Source: an uncultured Bacteroidales bacterium
GTDB taxonomy: Bacteria > Bacteroidota > Bacteroidia > Bacteroidales > Paludibacteraceae
Length of the DNA: 64,000 bases
Reading direction: 5' to 3'
Assembly (NCBI GenBank): GCA_902800525.1
Contig: CADCEV010000008.1
Location: 25,057-89,056, forward strand
Part shown: piece after piece, positions 43,682 to 51,875 of the stretch
Layout of the letters: each line of letters starts with the position of its first letter
How positions within the stretch are numbered: the first letter of the stretch is position 1
Program-made: the position numbers and the translations under genes
The notes under the pieces: generated by a model
Seen by the model: the letters and a program-made list of their open reading frames with translations, nothing else
Databases searched by the model: none
Told to the model about the DNA's origin: nothing

Positions 43682-44299
43682 ATGAAAAAACTTTTCCTTT
43701 TTGCTGCTTTGTTTGCAGCTGTAACAATGAGTGCAAAAGAATTGACCATTGATCTTTCGAAAGGCCAATCAACCGGTGGAGCAGCTTTGGCTTTGGATAA
43801 TGGAGAGCTGACCGTTTCCTACAATTTGGAATCATGGGGAGCCGGTGGTGTTTCATTCGCGCTGGACAATCAGGATGTAACCAATATCGCTTTTGAATAT
43901 ATAGGTGATGCAACGGTAGAAGCATGGGTATCGTTCCTCGTATATCTGGTTGACAGTGAAGGCGGTATGTGGTATAGTTCGACAGCGGATTTGAGTATAT
44001 CTTCCTGGGTAAACGAATGGTCTAGTCAGAGTTATATGCCGAGTGATATACTTTGGGAATCCAGTACTGCTGAAGCTCCGGTTAAACCGTTCACTGCGTT
44101 GGTTTTCATTGCTAATCCCGAAGTAGCAACCGCAGCTACCTTTGCTATCCGCAATGTAAAAATCACCGTTCCGGATGATGAAACTGCTATCGATAATACA
44201 GTAGTAGAAGGTAAGGCAGTGAAAGTGATCCGTGACGGTCAAGTGATGATTATTCGTGACGGCAAGGCATTCAATGCACTTGGAGTAGAAATGAAATAA
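43682..44299 (+). CDS. Small secreted protein with novel module and C-terminal tag
   Basis: This 205-residue protein has a signal peptide (MKKLFLFAALFAAVTMSA). One module follows, about residues 20-165: ELTIDLSKGQS, VSYNLESWGAGG, SFLVYLVDSEG, ALVFIANPEVAT and FAIRNVKITV. The next protein carries the same module, so it forms a paralogous pair. The end is the tag, with AIDNT and KVIRDGQVMIIRDGKAFNAL followed by GVEMK. I do not recognise the module; a beta-sandwich binding role is a guess. The start is ATG 43682, since the upstream open frame encodes no signal-like sequence. Confidence 0.75.
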   Translation: MKKLFLFAALFAAVTMSAKELTIDLSKGQSTGGAALALDNGELTVSYNLESWGAGGVSFALDNQDVTNIAFEYIGDATVEAWVSFLVYLVDSEGGMWYSSTADLSISSWVNEWSSQSYMPSDILWESSTAEAPVKPFTALVFIANPEVATAATFAIRNVKITVPDDETAIDNTVVEGKAVKVIRDGQVMIIRDGKAFNALGVEMK

Positions 44300-44307
44300 A
44301 CATTATT

Positions 44308-45888
44308 ATGAAAAAATTATTCCTTTTGGCGGCAGCCATTTGTGCTGCAGTCGGTATCAATGCAGCTGTCATTGAACTGGATTTGAGTAAAGCCTCGCAG
44401 TACGCCACTGCGGGGTCGGCAACGCTAAACTATGCCAATGGGGAACTGACCGTTGACTGGACTGTAACTGAGGCATGGGAAGTGAGTGGTATTGAGATTC
44501 CTTTGAAAAGTGTCAAGGGAATAGTGGGTATTCAGTATGAATATGCAGGCGACGGTTCAGCACATAGTTTCTTGCACTATCTCAGGGACTTACAAGGTAA
44601 CTTTTGGTGGGATTCGAACGGATGGTTTAACTTTGAATCAACCTCTTGGCAATCCGCCTCTGTCACTCCTTCTACCGCTTTGTGGTGTACGCCGAGTTAC
44701 GAGTATGGCGTATCTCCAATGCTCGCATTGTGCTTTGTGGCTAATCCCGAAACACCGACTTCGGGAACGTTCAAACTGCGTAATGTGAAGATTATTACTT
44801 CCGGAGAAGGAGGCGGTGATACAATCCCTGAAGGACAATCGCTGCCGCTGACCTATAACGGCGAGATTCTGCCGATTAATACGGAATTTGAGCGTAGTAT
44901 GACAGGAACCCTCAGCGAATCACTCTTACTACCGGAGATCTCCGGCATAGCTTGTTCGCGCGTTACTCCGGGCTATATATGGATGCAAGGAGATGAGACG
45001 GATAGAGATACGAACCCATTTATCATTGCTACTGATGAGACCGGCTCCAAACTGGCGGCTAAAGTAAGTTTTAACAAGGTCTATCGTTGGGACTGGGAAG
45101 ATATGTGCGGCGGTGTGTATAATGATACTAATTATCTTTTCATCGGTGGTTTTGGTGATAACAACCATACCGACGGAGAATATTGCATCATTTATTTCAA
45201 AGAGCCGGCTATCACCCCTCAAAGCCCGGATGTATCGGTTACGGCTTCTCGTATCAAATTTGCTTATCCGGATGGTCAGAAACATAACTGCGAGGCATTG
45301 ATGTACGACAATATAGAGCAAAAACTATACATCATCACCAAAGTATATTACGATGTTTGCCAGGTATTTAGTTTGCCGTTCAGCCTCAATTACGGCGAAA
45401 CGCAACAAACACTCACGTATGTTTGTGATTTAGGTGTGACGAGTGATATAGGGATGAATGAAATGAATCAGCGCTGCCGAGGCTTCCATCTCGTTACGGC
45501 TGCCGATATTACTCCGGATGGTAAATATATCCTGATCAAGAATCACAATAATATCGAGGCTATCTATTCCTGGACGTTGTATTGGGAGAGAACCGGAAAC
45601 GAGAGCATCAGTGAGACGTTGAAACGCCAGCCGCAAGTGATTGATTGCTATCAGTATGAGTGGCAGGGAGAAGCTATCTGTTGGTTAGATAACAACACAT
45701 TCTATACAACCTCTGATTCGGACGGGGAGCCGCCTATTTATAAGTACGTCAGAGATGCCCAAACAGGTATTGACAACGTGAGCAAAACGACTTCGTCACA
45801 GCGGGAAATGGTCTGCATTGATAACGTGCTGTACGTCCGTAGTGCAGAGGGGTTGTATTCGTTAGACGGACGAAAAGTGAAGTTCTGA
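44308..45888 (+). CDS. Secreted protein: novel module plus beta-propeller-like domain, C-terminal tag
   Basis: This 526-residue protein starts with a signal peptide (ending near GINA). Residues about 20-165 repeat the module of the previous gene (VIELDLSKAS, LALCFVANPETPTSGTF, KLRNVKIIT). From about 175 to 485 a beta-rich domain contains LLPEISGIACSRVTPGYIWMQGDE, DDNHTDGEYC-like GGFGDNNHTDGEYC and NCEALMYDNIEQKLYIITK. Such repeats resemble a six-bladed-propeller fold. The tag at the end is diverged: TGIDNV, then a DNVLYVRSAEGLYSLDGRKV stretch. Last gene of the PUL; the next gene is convergent, and I see no strong terminator in between. Confidence 0.72.
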   Translation: MKKLFLLAAAICAAVGINAAVIELDLSKASQYATAGSATLNYANGELTVDWTVTEAWEVSGIEIPLKSVKGIVGIQYEYAGDGSAHSFLHYLRDLQGNFWWDSNGWFNFESTSWQSASVTPSTALWCTPSYEYGVSPMLALCFVANPETPTSGTFKLRNVKIITSGEGGGDTIPEGQSLPLTYNGEILPINTEFERSMTGTLSESLLLPEISGIACSRVTPGYIWMQGDETDRDTNPFIIATDETGSKLAAKVSFNKVYRWDWEDMCGGVYNDTNYLFIGGFGDNNHTDGEYCIIYFKEPAITPQSPDVSVTASRIKFAYPDGQKHNCEALMYDNIEQKLYIITKVYYDVCQVFSLPFSLNYGETQQTLTYVCDLGVTSDIGMNEMNQRCRGFHLVTAADITPDGKYILIKNHNNIEAIYSWTLYWERTGNESISETLKRQPQVIDCYQYEWQGEAICWLDNNTFYTTSDSDGEPPIYKYVRDAQTGIDNVSKTTSSQREMVCIDNVLYVRSAEGLYSLDGRKVKF

Positions 45889-45938
45889 TCCCGAAAGACC
45901 CGCGAAATGCCCACGAAATACCCGCGAAAACTCCGCGA

Positions 45939-46337
45939 TCAGGTATGTGAACGGCGCTCGCGGACGATGAGAAGCGCTTCCTCCCGGATATCGGGGGGGA
46001 GCGCTATGTTTCTGAGTTGCAGGGAACGACACCAGCCGGGGACATCGGATTCCTGAAGGGTATAGAATACCTGCGCTATGGCGTCGTGTTGCGCGGGAGT
46101 GAAATCTTCCGGGGCGATACCTGCAAAAGCATCCAGTTCCTCATCGTCGTAATATTCGATTTCGGCGTTTGTCTGCAAGAGTGTTTCGCGTTCGCACACC
46201 AAGTGCTCTCCGCAACATCCGTCCGGGCGCGCAGAGGTTTTTGGCTCTTCCGGCGCTTTCGCCCGTTGCCGCTCGCGGATCTCATAGAGCACGACGACCA
46301 CCACGACCAATACTATGAATAAAATCAAAGGAAGCAT
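45939..46337 (-). CDS. Conserved membrane-anchored hypothetical protein
   Basis: This 132-residue protein begins with one transmembrane helix (MLPLILFIVLVVVVVVLYEI), then a charged linker, and a cytoplasmic domain with GCCGEHLVCERE (a Cys cluster), IEYYDDEELDAFAG and DVPGWCRSLQLRNIALP. I recall homologues in other Bacteroidales with the same GCCG..VCE and EYYDDEELD motifs; function is unknown. The start is only 14 bases after the parE stop, so it is probably co-transcribed. The Cys cluster could bind metal. Confidence 0.75.
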   Translation of the reverse strand: MLPLILFIVLVVVVVVLYEIRERQRAKAPEEPKTSARPDGCCGEHLVCERETLLQTNAEIEYYDDEELDAFAGIAPEDFTPAQHDAIAQVFYTLQESDVPGWCRSLQLRNIALPPDIREEALLIVRERRSHT

Positions 46338-46351
46338 AGGATAACAGGTGT

Positions 46352-48268
46352 TTATTCTTCTGTTTCGTCCACGCGGTCTTCCTCAATGACGAGGTTATCG
46401 ATGATGAACTGCTGACGCTCGGTGGTGTTCTTACCCATATAGTATGCCAGGAGTTCGTTTACAGCATCCTCTTTGCGCAGGGTTACCTGGTCCAAACGGA
46501 TGCCGGCACCTATAAAACCCTTGAATTCATCGGGAGAAATCTCTCCAAGACCTTTGAATCGGGTGATCTCGGGATTCTTGATTTGTGCGATGGCATTCTG
46601 GCGTTCCTCTTCGGAATAGCAGTACACCGTCTGGTTCTTGTCCTTCACGCGGAAAAGCGGCGTTTGGAGGATATAGACATGCCCTTTTTTCACCAGATCC
46701 GGGAAGAACTGGAGGAAAAACGTGAGCATCAGCAAACGAATGTGCATACCGTCCACATCGGCATCGGTAGCGATAATCACTTTGTTGTAACGCAACTCAT
46801 CCAAGCCGTCTTCTATATTCAGCGCGGATTGGAGGCAGTTGAACTCCTCGTTCTCATAGACAACCGATTTGCTGAGGCCGTAACTATTGAGCGGTTTACC
46901 GCGCAGGGAGAAGACCGCCTGTGTACGGACGTCACGGCTTTTGGTGATCGAACCCGATGCGGAAAGACCCTCGGTGATGAAGATGCAGCTCTCCAGACGC
47001 AGGTCGTCATCTGCATCTTTTGCCGATTTCACCGGCTTTGAATCGTTGAGGTGGATCTGGCAGTCACGCAGTTTGGGGTTGTTGACCAAGTTCTTTTTTG
47101 CGCGCTCACGCGCTGCTTTGGTCACGCCGGCGATTGCTTTGCGCTCCTTCTCCGAATCCTGGATCTTCTGGAGCATGGTCTCCACGGTCTGCGGGTTCTT
47201 ATGCAGATAATTGTCCAGTTGGGTCTTGACGAAGTCGTTGACGAACTTATTGACAGAGATGCCGCCGGTAGGACTCATGTCTTTCGAGCCGAGTTTGACT
47301 TTGGTCTGAGACTCAAAGACAGGTTCCTCTACGTTGATGGCGATCGCTCCGACCACGCCGTTACGTATGTCCGCCAGCTCCTGGTTCTTATTGAAGAACT
47401 CTTTGATGGTACGACCGATGGCTTCGCGGTACGCCGCCTGGTGTGTTCCGCCTTGGATCGTGTGCTGACCGTTGACGAAGGAGAAATACTCATCGCCGTT
47501 CTGGTCGGTGTGGGTCAACGCGATCTCTATATCTTCGCCTTTGAGGTGAATAATCGGGTAGAGCGGATTGACCGTCATGTTCTCCGTCAAGAGGTCCAAG
47601 AGACCGTTCTTGGAGGTGTATTTCTTGCCGTTATAGATCAGCGTCAAGCCGGTATTGAGGTATGCGTAGTTGCGCAGCAGTTCCTCGATGTAATCATCGC
47701 GGAAATGGTAATTCTCAAAGAGTCCTTTGCTGCTATCCGGCACGAACTCAATGATGGTTCCCCGTCTCTCGGCGCCGTTATAATCGAGGATTCCTGTGTC
47801 GGAGGTCAGTTTGCCTTGTGCGAACTCCGCGCGGCGTGTTTTGCCTTCCCTGAAGGATTCTACGGCAAAGAACGACGAGAGGGCGTTGACGGCTTTGGTA
47901 CCGACACCGTTCAGGCCGACCGATTTCTTGAAGGCCTTGCTGTCGTATTTACCGCCGGTGTTGAGCACCGAAACCACTTCCACCAGTTTACCCAAAGGAA
48001 TACCGCGTCCGTAGTCGCGCACGCGAACCCGTCCGTCCTTGACATCCACTTCAATCACTTTTCCTTCCCCCATACGGAACTCATCAATGGAGTTGTCGAT
48101 ACTCTCCTTGATGAGCACATAAATACCATCGTCGGAGTGACTTCCGTCGCCTAATTTACCGATGTACATACCCGGTCTCCGCCGAATATGCTCCATATCA
48201 TCAAGGTGGATGATGTTTTCATCGCCGTAGTCCACGGCTGCCAAATTTATTTCGTTTTCTTCTGCCAT
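46352..48268 (-). CDS. parE: DNA topoisomerase IV subunit B
   Basis: This 638-residue ATPase subunit works with ParC to decatenate chromosomes. The GHKL part ([43 protein letters not shown]) and the Toprim part ([25 protein letters not shown]) are intact. Length and the Toprim end distinguish it from the longer GyrB of many bacteria, but gyrase is a possible alternative name. No parC gene is in the window; a membrane protein follows instead. Its start overlaps the 3' end of cca by 22 bases, so the order cca-parE-45939 is a coupled unit. Confidence 0.92.
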   Translation of the reverse strand: MAEENEINLAAVDYGDENIIHLDDMEHIRRRPGMYIGKLGDGSHSDDGIYVLIKESIDNSIDEFRMGEGKVIEVDVKDGRVRVRDYGRGIPLGKLVEVVSVLNTGGKYDSKAFKKSVGLNGVGTKAVNALSSFFAVESFREGKTRRAEFAQGKLTSDTGILDYNGAERRGTIIEFVPDSSKGLFENYHFRDDYIEELLRNYAYLNTGLTLIYNGKKYTSKNGLLDLLTENMTVNPLYPIIHLKGEDIEIALTHTDQNGDEYFSFVNGQHTIQGGTHQAAYREAIGRTIKEFFNKNQELADIRNGVVGAIAINVEEPVFESQTKVKLGSKDMSPTGGISVNKFVNDFVKTQLDNYLHKNPQTVETMLQKIQDSEKERKAIAGVTKAARERAKKNLVNNPKLRDCQIHLNDSKPVKSAKDADDDLRLESCIFITEGLSASGSITKSRDVRTQAVFSLRGKPLNSYGLSKSVVYENEEFNCLQSALNIEDGLDELRYNKVIIATDADVDGMHIRLLMLTFFLQFFPDLVKKGHVYILQTPLFRVKDKNQTVYCYSEEERQNAIAQIKNPEITRFKGLGEISPDEFKGFIGAGIRLDQVTLRKEDAVNELLAYYMGKNTTERQQFIIDNLVIEEDRVDETEE

Positions 48269-49653
48269 AATTCAGTAACATATTGTATTGCGGCTTCGCG
48301 TTCATTAGGAATGATGCCGTCGAGGATTGCATCTTTGACGGCTGCTTTCAGTTCACCCACGAGGGAGCAGGGTTCGAGACCGAACATCTGCATGATCTCA
48401 TCGCCGTTAACAGGCGGCTGGAAATTGCGTATCCGGTCGCGTTCTTCGAGTTCCACCATCTTCTCTCGAACGAGCTGATAGTTCCGATGGAATCGGGCTT
48501 TTTTCTCTTCGTTGCGGCTAGTGATGTCCGCGTCGCAGAGGAGCATCAGATCGTCTATATCGTCTCCGGCCTCAAAGAGCAAACGGCGTACCGCACTATC
48601 GGTCACGATGTCTTCAATGAGGTTAATGGGGCGCATATGCAGGTCCACCATCTTCTTGACGTATTCCATCTTTTCGTTCAAAGGGAATTTCATCTTTGCA
48701 AAGATCTTAGGTACCATTTTGGCGCCTATGTAGTTGTGATTTCTGAAGGTCCATCCGGCTTTCGGATCCCATGATTTGGAGCGCGGTTTGCCGATGTCGT
48801 GTAACAACGCCGCCCAGCGGAGCCAGAGACCACCTCCCGCTTCTGCCACATTATCGAGCACTTTGAGGGTGTGGAAGAAGACGTCTTTGTGTCCTTTTCC
48901 TTCTTTGACCTCAACGCCTTTGAGGGCAGCCAATTCCGGGAAGATAAGCGGTAAAAGTCCGGTTTTATCGAGTAAAATCCACCCTTCTGATGGCCGGCGG
49001 CTGAGCATGATCTTGTTCAGTTCGTCCGCTATGCGCTCTTTGGTGATGATCTTGATGCGTTCGTTATTGCGGACGATGGCGTCGAAAGTCTCTTCATACA
49101 CGTTGAAGCCCAATTGGGTTGCAAACCGGATCGCCCGCATCATACGGAGCGGATCGTCGCTGAACGTGATGTCCGGATCAAGGGGTGTACGGATGATGCA
49201 ACGCTCTAAATCCCCGATTCCATCGAAAGGATCGAGCAATTCGCCATAGCGTTCTTTATTGAGACAAATCGCCATGGCATTGATGGTGAAATCGCGTCTG
49301 TTTTGGTCTTCTTCGAGCGTTCCGTTCTCTACAATGGGGTTTCTGCTGTCATGCTGATAACTTTCCCGACGCGCGCCTACAAACTCCAATTCTATATCTT
49401 TTTTCTTCACTTGCGCCGTTCCGTATGTCTTGAAAACCGCCAAGTGCGTACCCTTACCAAGCCGTTTGGTGACAGCTTCCGCCAACTGGATGCCAGAACC
49501 GACCACCACGACATCTATATCTTTGCTCTCGCGGTGGAGGAACAGGTCCCGCACGTATCCGCCGATAACATAGCATTCCAAACCAAGGCGGTCGGCTTCT
49601 TCGCCGACTAAATGCAGGGTGGTGTTATCTATTTTCGGGTCTTGAATGATCAT
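48247..49653 (-). CDS. cca: CCA tRNA nucleotidyltransferase with HD domain
   Basis: This 468-residue enzyme adds or repairs the 3'-CCA of tRNAs, which matters here because the two tRNA genes in the window do not encode [14 protein letters not shown] (about 30-40) and the metal-binding DID (45-47) form the nucleotidyltransferase core, with [10 protein letters not shown] and the [14 protein letters not shown] segments of the neck. The C-terminal half has an HD domain (LLHDIGKP), seen in many HD-containing CCA enzymes. Its 3' end overlaps parE by 22 bases. Confidence 0.93.
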   Translation of the reverse strand: MIIQDPKIDNTTLHLVGEEADRLGLECYVIGGYVRDLFLHRESKDIDVVVVGSGIQLAEAVTKRLGKGTHLAVFKTYGTAQVKKKDIELEFVGARRESYQHDSRNPIVENGTLEEDQNRRDFTINAMAICLNKERYGELLDPFDGIGDLERCIIRTPLDPDITFSDDPLRMMRAIRFATQLGFNVYEETFDAIVRNNERIKIITKERIADELNKIMLSRRPSEGWILLDKTGLLPLIFPELAALKGVEVKEGKGHKDVFFHTLKVLDNVAEAGGGLWLRWAALLHDIGKPRSKSWDPKAGWTFRNHNYIGAKMVPKIFAKMKFPLNEKMEYVKKMVDLHMRPINLIEDIVTDSAVRRLLFEAGDDIDDLMLLCDADITSRNEEKKARFHRNYQLVREKMVELEERDRIRNFQPPVNGDEIMQMFGLEPCSLVGELKAAVKDAILDGIIPNEREAAIQYVTELWQKKTK

Positions 49654-49664
49654 GTAAGTCTTCT

Positions 49665-51029
49665 TTATTTGGTGATCAATAACCGGAACGCATCGGTCAC
49701 TTTCTTTACCGGCACTATTTGTATGGTGTAACGGCTGCTGTCTATTTTCTGCTCCGCGGGGATGAGAATGCGGTGGAAACCGAGTTTCTGGGCTTCGGCT
49801 ATACGCTGCTCAATGCGGTTAACGGGCCGGATCTCTCCTGCTAATCCCACTTCGCCGCAAAGGCATGTACCGGCGTCAAGGGCGATGTCCATGTTACTGC
49901 TGAGTACGGCAGCCAAGACCGCCAGATCAATGGCGGGATCCTGTACGCGCAAACCGCCGGCTATATTGAGGAACACATCTTTCTGGAGCAGTTTGAAGCC
50001 CACACGTTTCTCCAACACAGCGAGTAACATATTCAGTCTCCTGCCGTCAAAGCCGGTGGAGGAGCGTTGCGGTGTACCATACGCGGCGGATGAGACGAGT
50101 GCCTGCACTTCGATGAGGAACGGACGGACGCCTTCCACCGCAGCGGCGATCGCAATTCCCGACAATCCTTCCCGCGCGGTGGAGAGCAAAAGTTCCGATG
50201 GATTCGACACTTCTCGCAATCCGTTCTGCCTCATTTCGTATATTCCTATCTCCGACGTAGAACCGAAACGGTTCTTTTGTGCGCGTAATATACGGTACAT
50301 ATATTGCTGGTCTCCCTCGAACTGCAGCACGGTGTCCACGATGTGTTCGAGCACTTTCGGTCCCGCCAATGAGCCTTCCTTGTTGATGTGTCCTATGATG
50401 ATAAAAGGTATGTTGCGCGTTTTGGCGAACTCTAAAATGCGTGCGGCGCATTCGCGTACCTGACTCAACGAACCGATCGAAGCCTCAATACCTTCTGTTC
50501 CGATGGTCTGAATCGAATCGATAACCACTATTTCGGGTTCTATCTCTTTGACCTGCTCCAAGATGCGTTCAAGGGAAGTCTCTGAGGAGATAAAGAGGTT
50601 TTTTGCGTTTCCGGCAAGGCGTTCAGCGCGCAGTTTGAGTTGGCGTACGGACTCTTCGCCGGAGGCGTATAAGGTCTTTCGTTCGCCTTGCTGCATCAGT
50701 ACTTGCAGCGCGAGGGTTGATTTGCCGATACCGGGTTCACCGCCTAACAAGACCAGACTGCCGTTCACCAATCCGCCGCCTAAGACGCGGTTGAACTCGC
50801 CGTTGAACATGTCAATACGCATCTCTTCCGTGGCTTCGACGTCTTGGAGCCGTTTAGGCGCGGAGGACTTGTCGGTATTTCGGAATTTCGTTATACCGGC
50901 ATTCCGACCGCTTTCCAGAACTTCTTCTTCGTACGTACCCCATTCTCCGCAAACGGGACAACGGCCTAACATCTGCGGGGCTTTTGCGCCGCAGGAAGAA
51001 CAGACATATTGGATAGTGGGCTTTGCCAT
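49665..51029 (-). CDS. radA: DNA repair protein RadA
   Basis: This 454-residue protein supports homologous recombination as a branch-migration helicase. An N-terminal zinc finger (C10, C13, C24, C27) precedes the RecA-like ATPase (Walker A GGEPGIGKST, about 95-104), the family signature KNRFGSTSEIGIYEM and a Lon-like C-terminal domain (GLAGEIRPVNRIEQR). All motifs are intact. It follows rnz on the minus strand, separated by a spacer of AATCGTAA-type repeats, and precedes cca after 11 bases. Confidence 0.95.
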   Translation of the reverse strand: MAKPTIQYVCSSCGAKAPQMLGRCPVCGEWGTYEEEVLESGRNAGITKFRNTDKSSAPKRLQDVEATEEMRIDMFNGEFNRVLGGGLVNGSLVLLGGEPGIGKSTLALQVLMQQGERKTLYASGEESVRQLKLRAERLAGNAKNLFISSETSLERILEQVKEIEPEIVVIDSIQTIGTEGIEASIGSLSQVRECAARILEFAKTRNIPFIIIGHINKEGSLAGPKVLEHIVDTVLQFEGDQQYMYRILRAQKNRFGSTSEIGIYEMRQNGLREVSNPSELLLSTAREGLSGIAIAAAVEGVRPFLIEVQALVSSAAYGTPQRSSTGFDGRRLNMLLAVLEKRVGFKLLQKDVFLNIAGGLRVQDPAIDLAVLAAVLSSNMDIALDAGTCLCGEVGLAGEIRPVNRIEQRIAEAQKLGFHRILIPAEQKIDSSRYTIQIVPVKKVTDAFRLLITK

Positions 51030-51057
51030 TCAGATTTACGATTTGACGATTTACGAT
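51030..51057 (-). repeat. AATCGTAA intergenic spacer repeat
   Basis: The gap between rnz and radA consists of ATCGTAA/ATCGTCA units beginning at the rnz stop. Related units fill 62835-62870 and 53859-53891. Confidence 0.8.
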
Positions 51058-51867
51058 TTAAAGGGGTATCACGTCGTTTTCCTCCGCGAGGATGGTGTTG
51101 TCGAAGATCGGTTTCGCTTCTTGCAGGAAGAGGTTATGGTCTTCGACGCGCGCGGAATAGTGCCCCAGGATCAGTTTGCCGACATTTGCTTTCTTGGCAA
51201 TAGTGGCGGCGTCTTTGGCGGTGGAGTGTTTCACCTCTTTGCTCCGCGCTGCCATGGATTGCAGGAAAGTGGACTCGTGATAAAGCGTTCCGACGCCTTC
51301 GATGATGGGGATGATCTTCTCGCTGTACTGCGTGTCCGAGCAATAGGCATAGCGTTTTTGCGTGACACGCTCGAACGTACCGTCTTCCTTCTTGACGCGG
51401 TGTGTCTCTTTGAAGAGGAAGCCGCAAGTGGGTACGCCGTGTTTGAGCGGAATAGTCTCTACAGACACTGTGCGGTCTTCATAAATAACCTCATGTTTGC
51501 GCGGATTGATCGGATGAAAAATGATTTCGTAGAGCCGGTCGTTCGCGTGGTATTCGAGAAGCGGCGTCAGCAGTTTCTCCAGATCCGGGTGCGCATAGAT
51601 GTGCATCGGCTGTGTTCGTTTGAGCATGCCGAGGGTCGTGAGAAGCCCGATGAGACCGAAGCAATGATCACCATGCAGGTGGGAAATGAAGATGTTATAC
51701 AGCCTTCCGGTGCGTACACCCAAACGCTGCATGGTCAGCAACACCCCCTCGCCGCAATCGACGAGGAAAGATTTGTCGCTGATCTCCACTAACTGCCCGG
51801 ACGGAGAGGTGGTCTTCGTCGGTTTGGCACTTCCGCAGCCTAATATGGTGAGTTTCGCTTCGCTCAT
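51058..51867 (-). CDS. rnz: Ribonuclease Z
   Basis: This 269-residue metallo-beta-lactamase-fold endonuclease trims tRNA 3' ends. SGQLVEISDKSFLVDCGEG, the metal motif SHLHGDH (His63, His65, Asp67, His68), and the late ILGHYSAR with its metal-binding His are present; GSAKPT near the start is typical. It is a little shorter than most bacterial RNase Z proteins (about 300 residues). Its job fits the neighbouring cca gene, as both act on tRNA 3' ends. Confidence 0.93.
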   Translation of the reverse strand: MSEAKLTILGCGSAKPTKTTSPSGQLVEISDKSFLVDCGEGVLLTMQRLGVRTGRLYNIFISHLHGDHCFGLIGLLTTLGMLKRTQPMHIYAHPDLEKLLTPLLEYHANDRLYEIIFHPINPRKHEVIYEDRTVSVETIPLKHGVPTCGFLFKETHRVKKEDGTFERVTQKRYAYCSDTQYSEKIIPIIEGVGTLYHESTFLQSMAARSKEVKHSTAKDAATIAKKANVGKLILGHYSARVEDHNLFLQEAKPIFDNTILAEENDVIPL

Positions 51868-51875
51868 TTGAAGAT

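Noticed and set aside
47051-48154. A 367-residue plus-strand frame opposite parE
   Set aside because: It is a long antisense shadow caused by codon bias; the minus strand encodes a full ParE.
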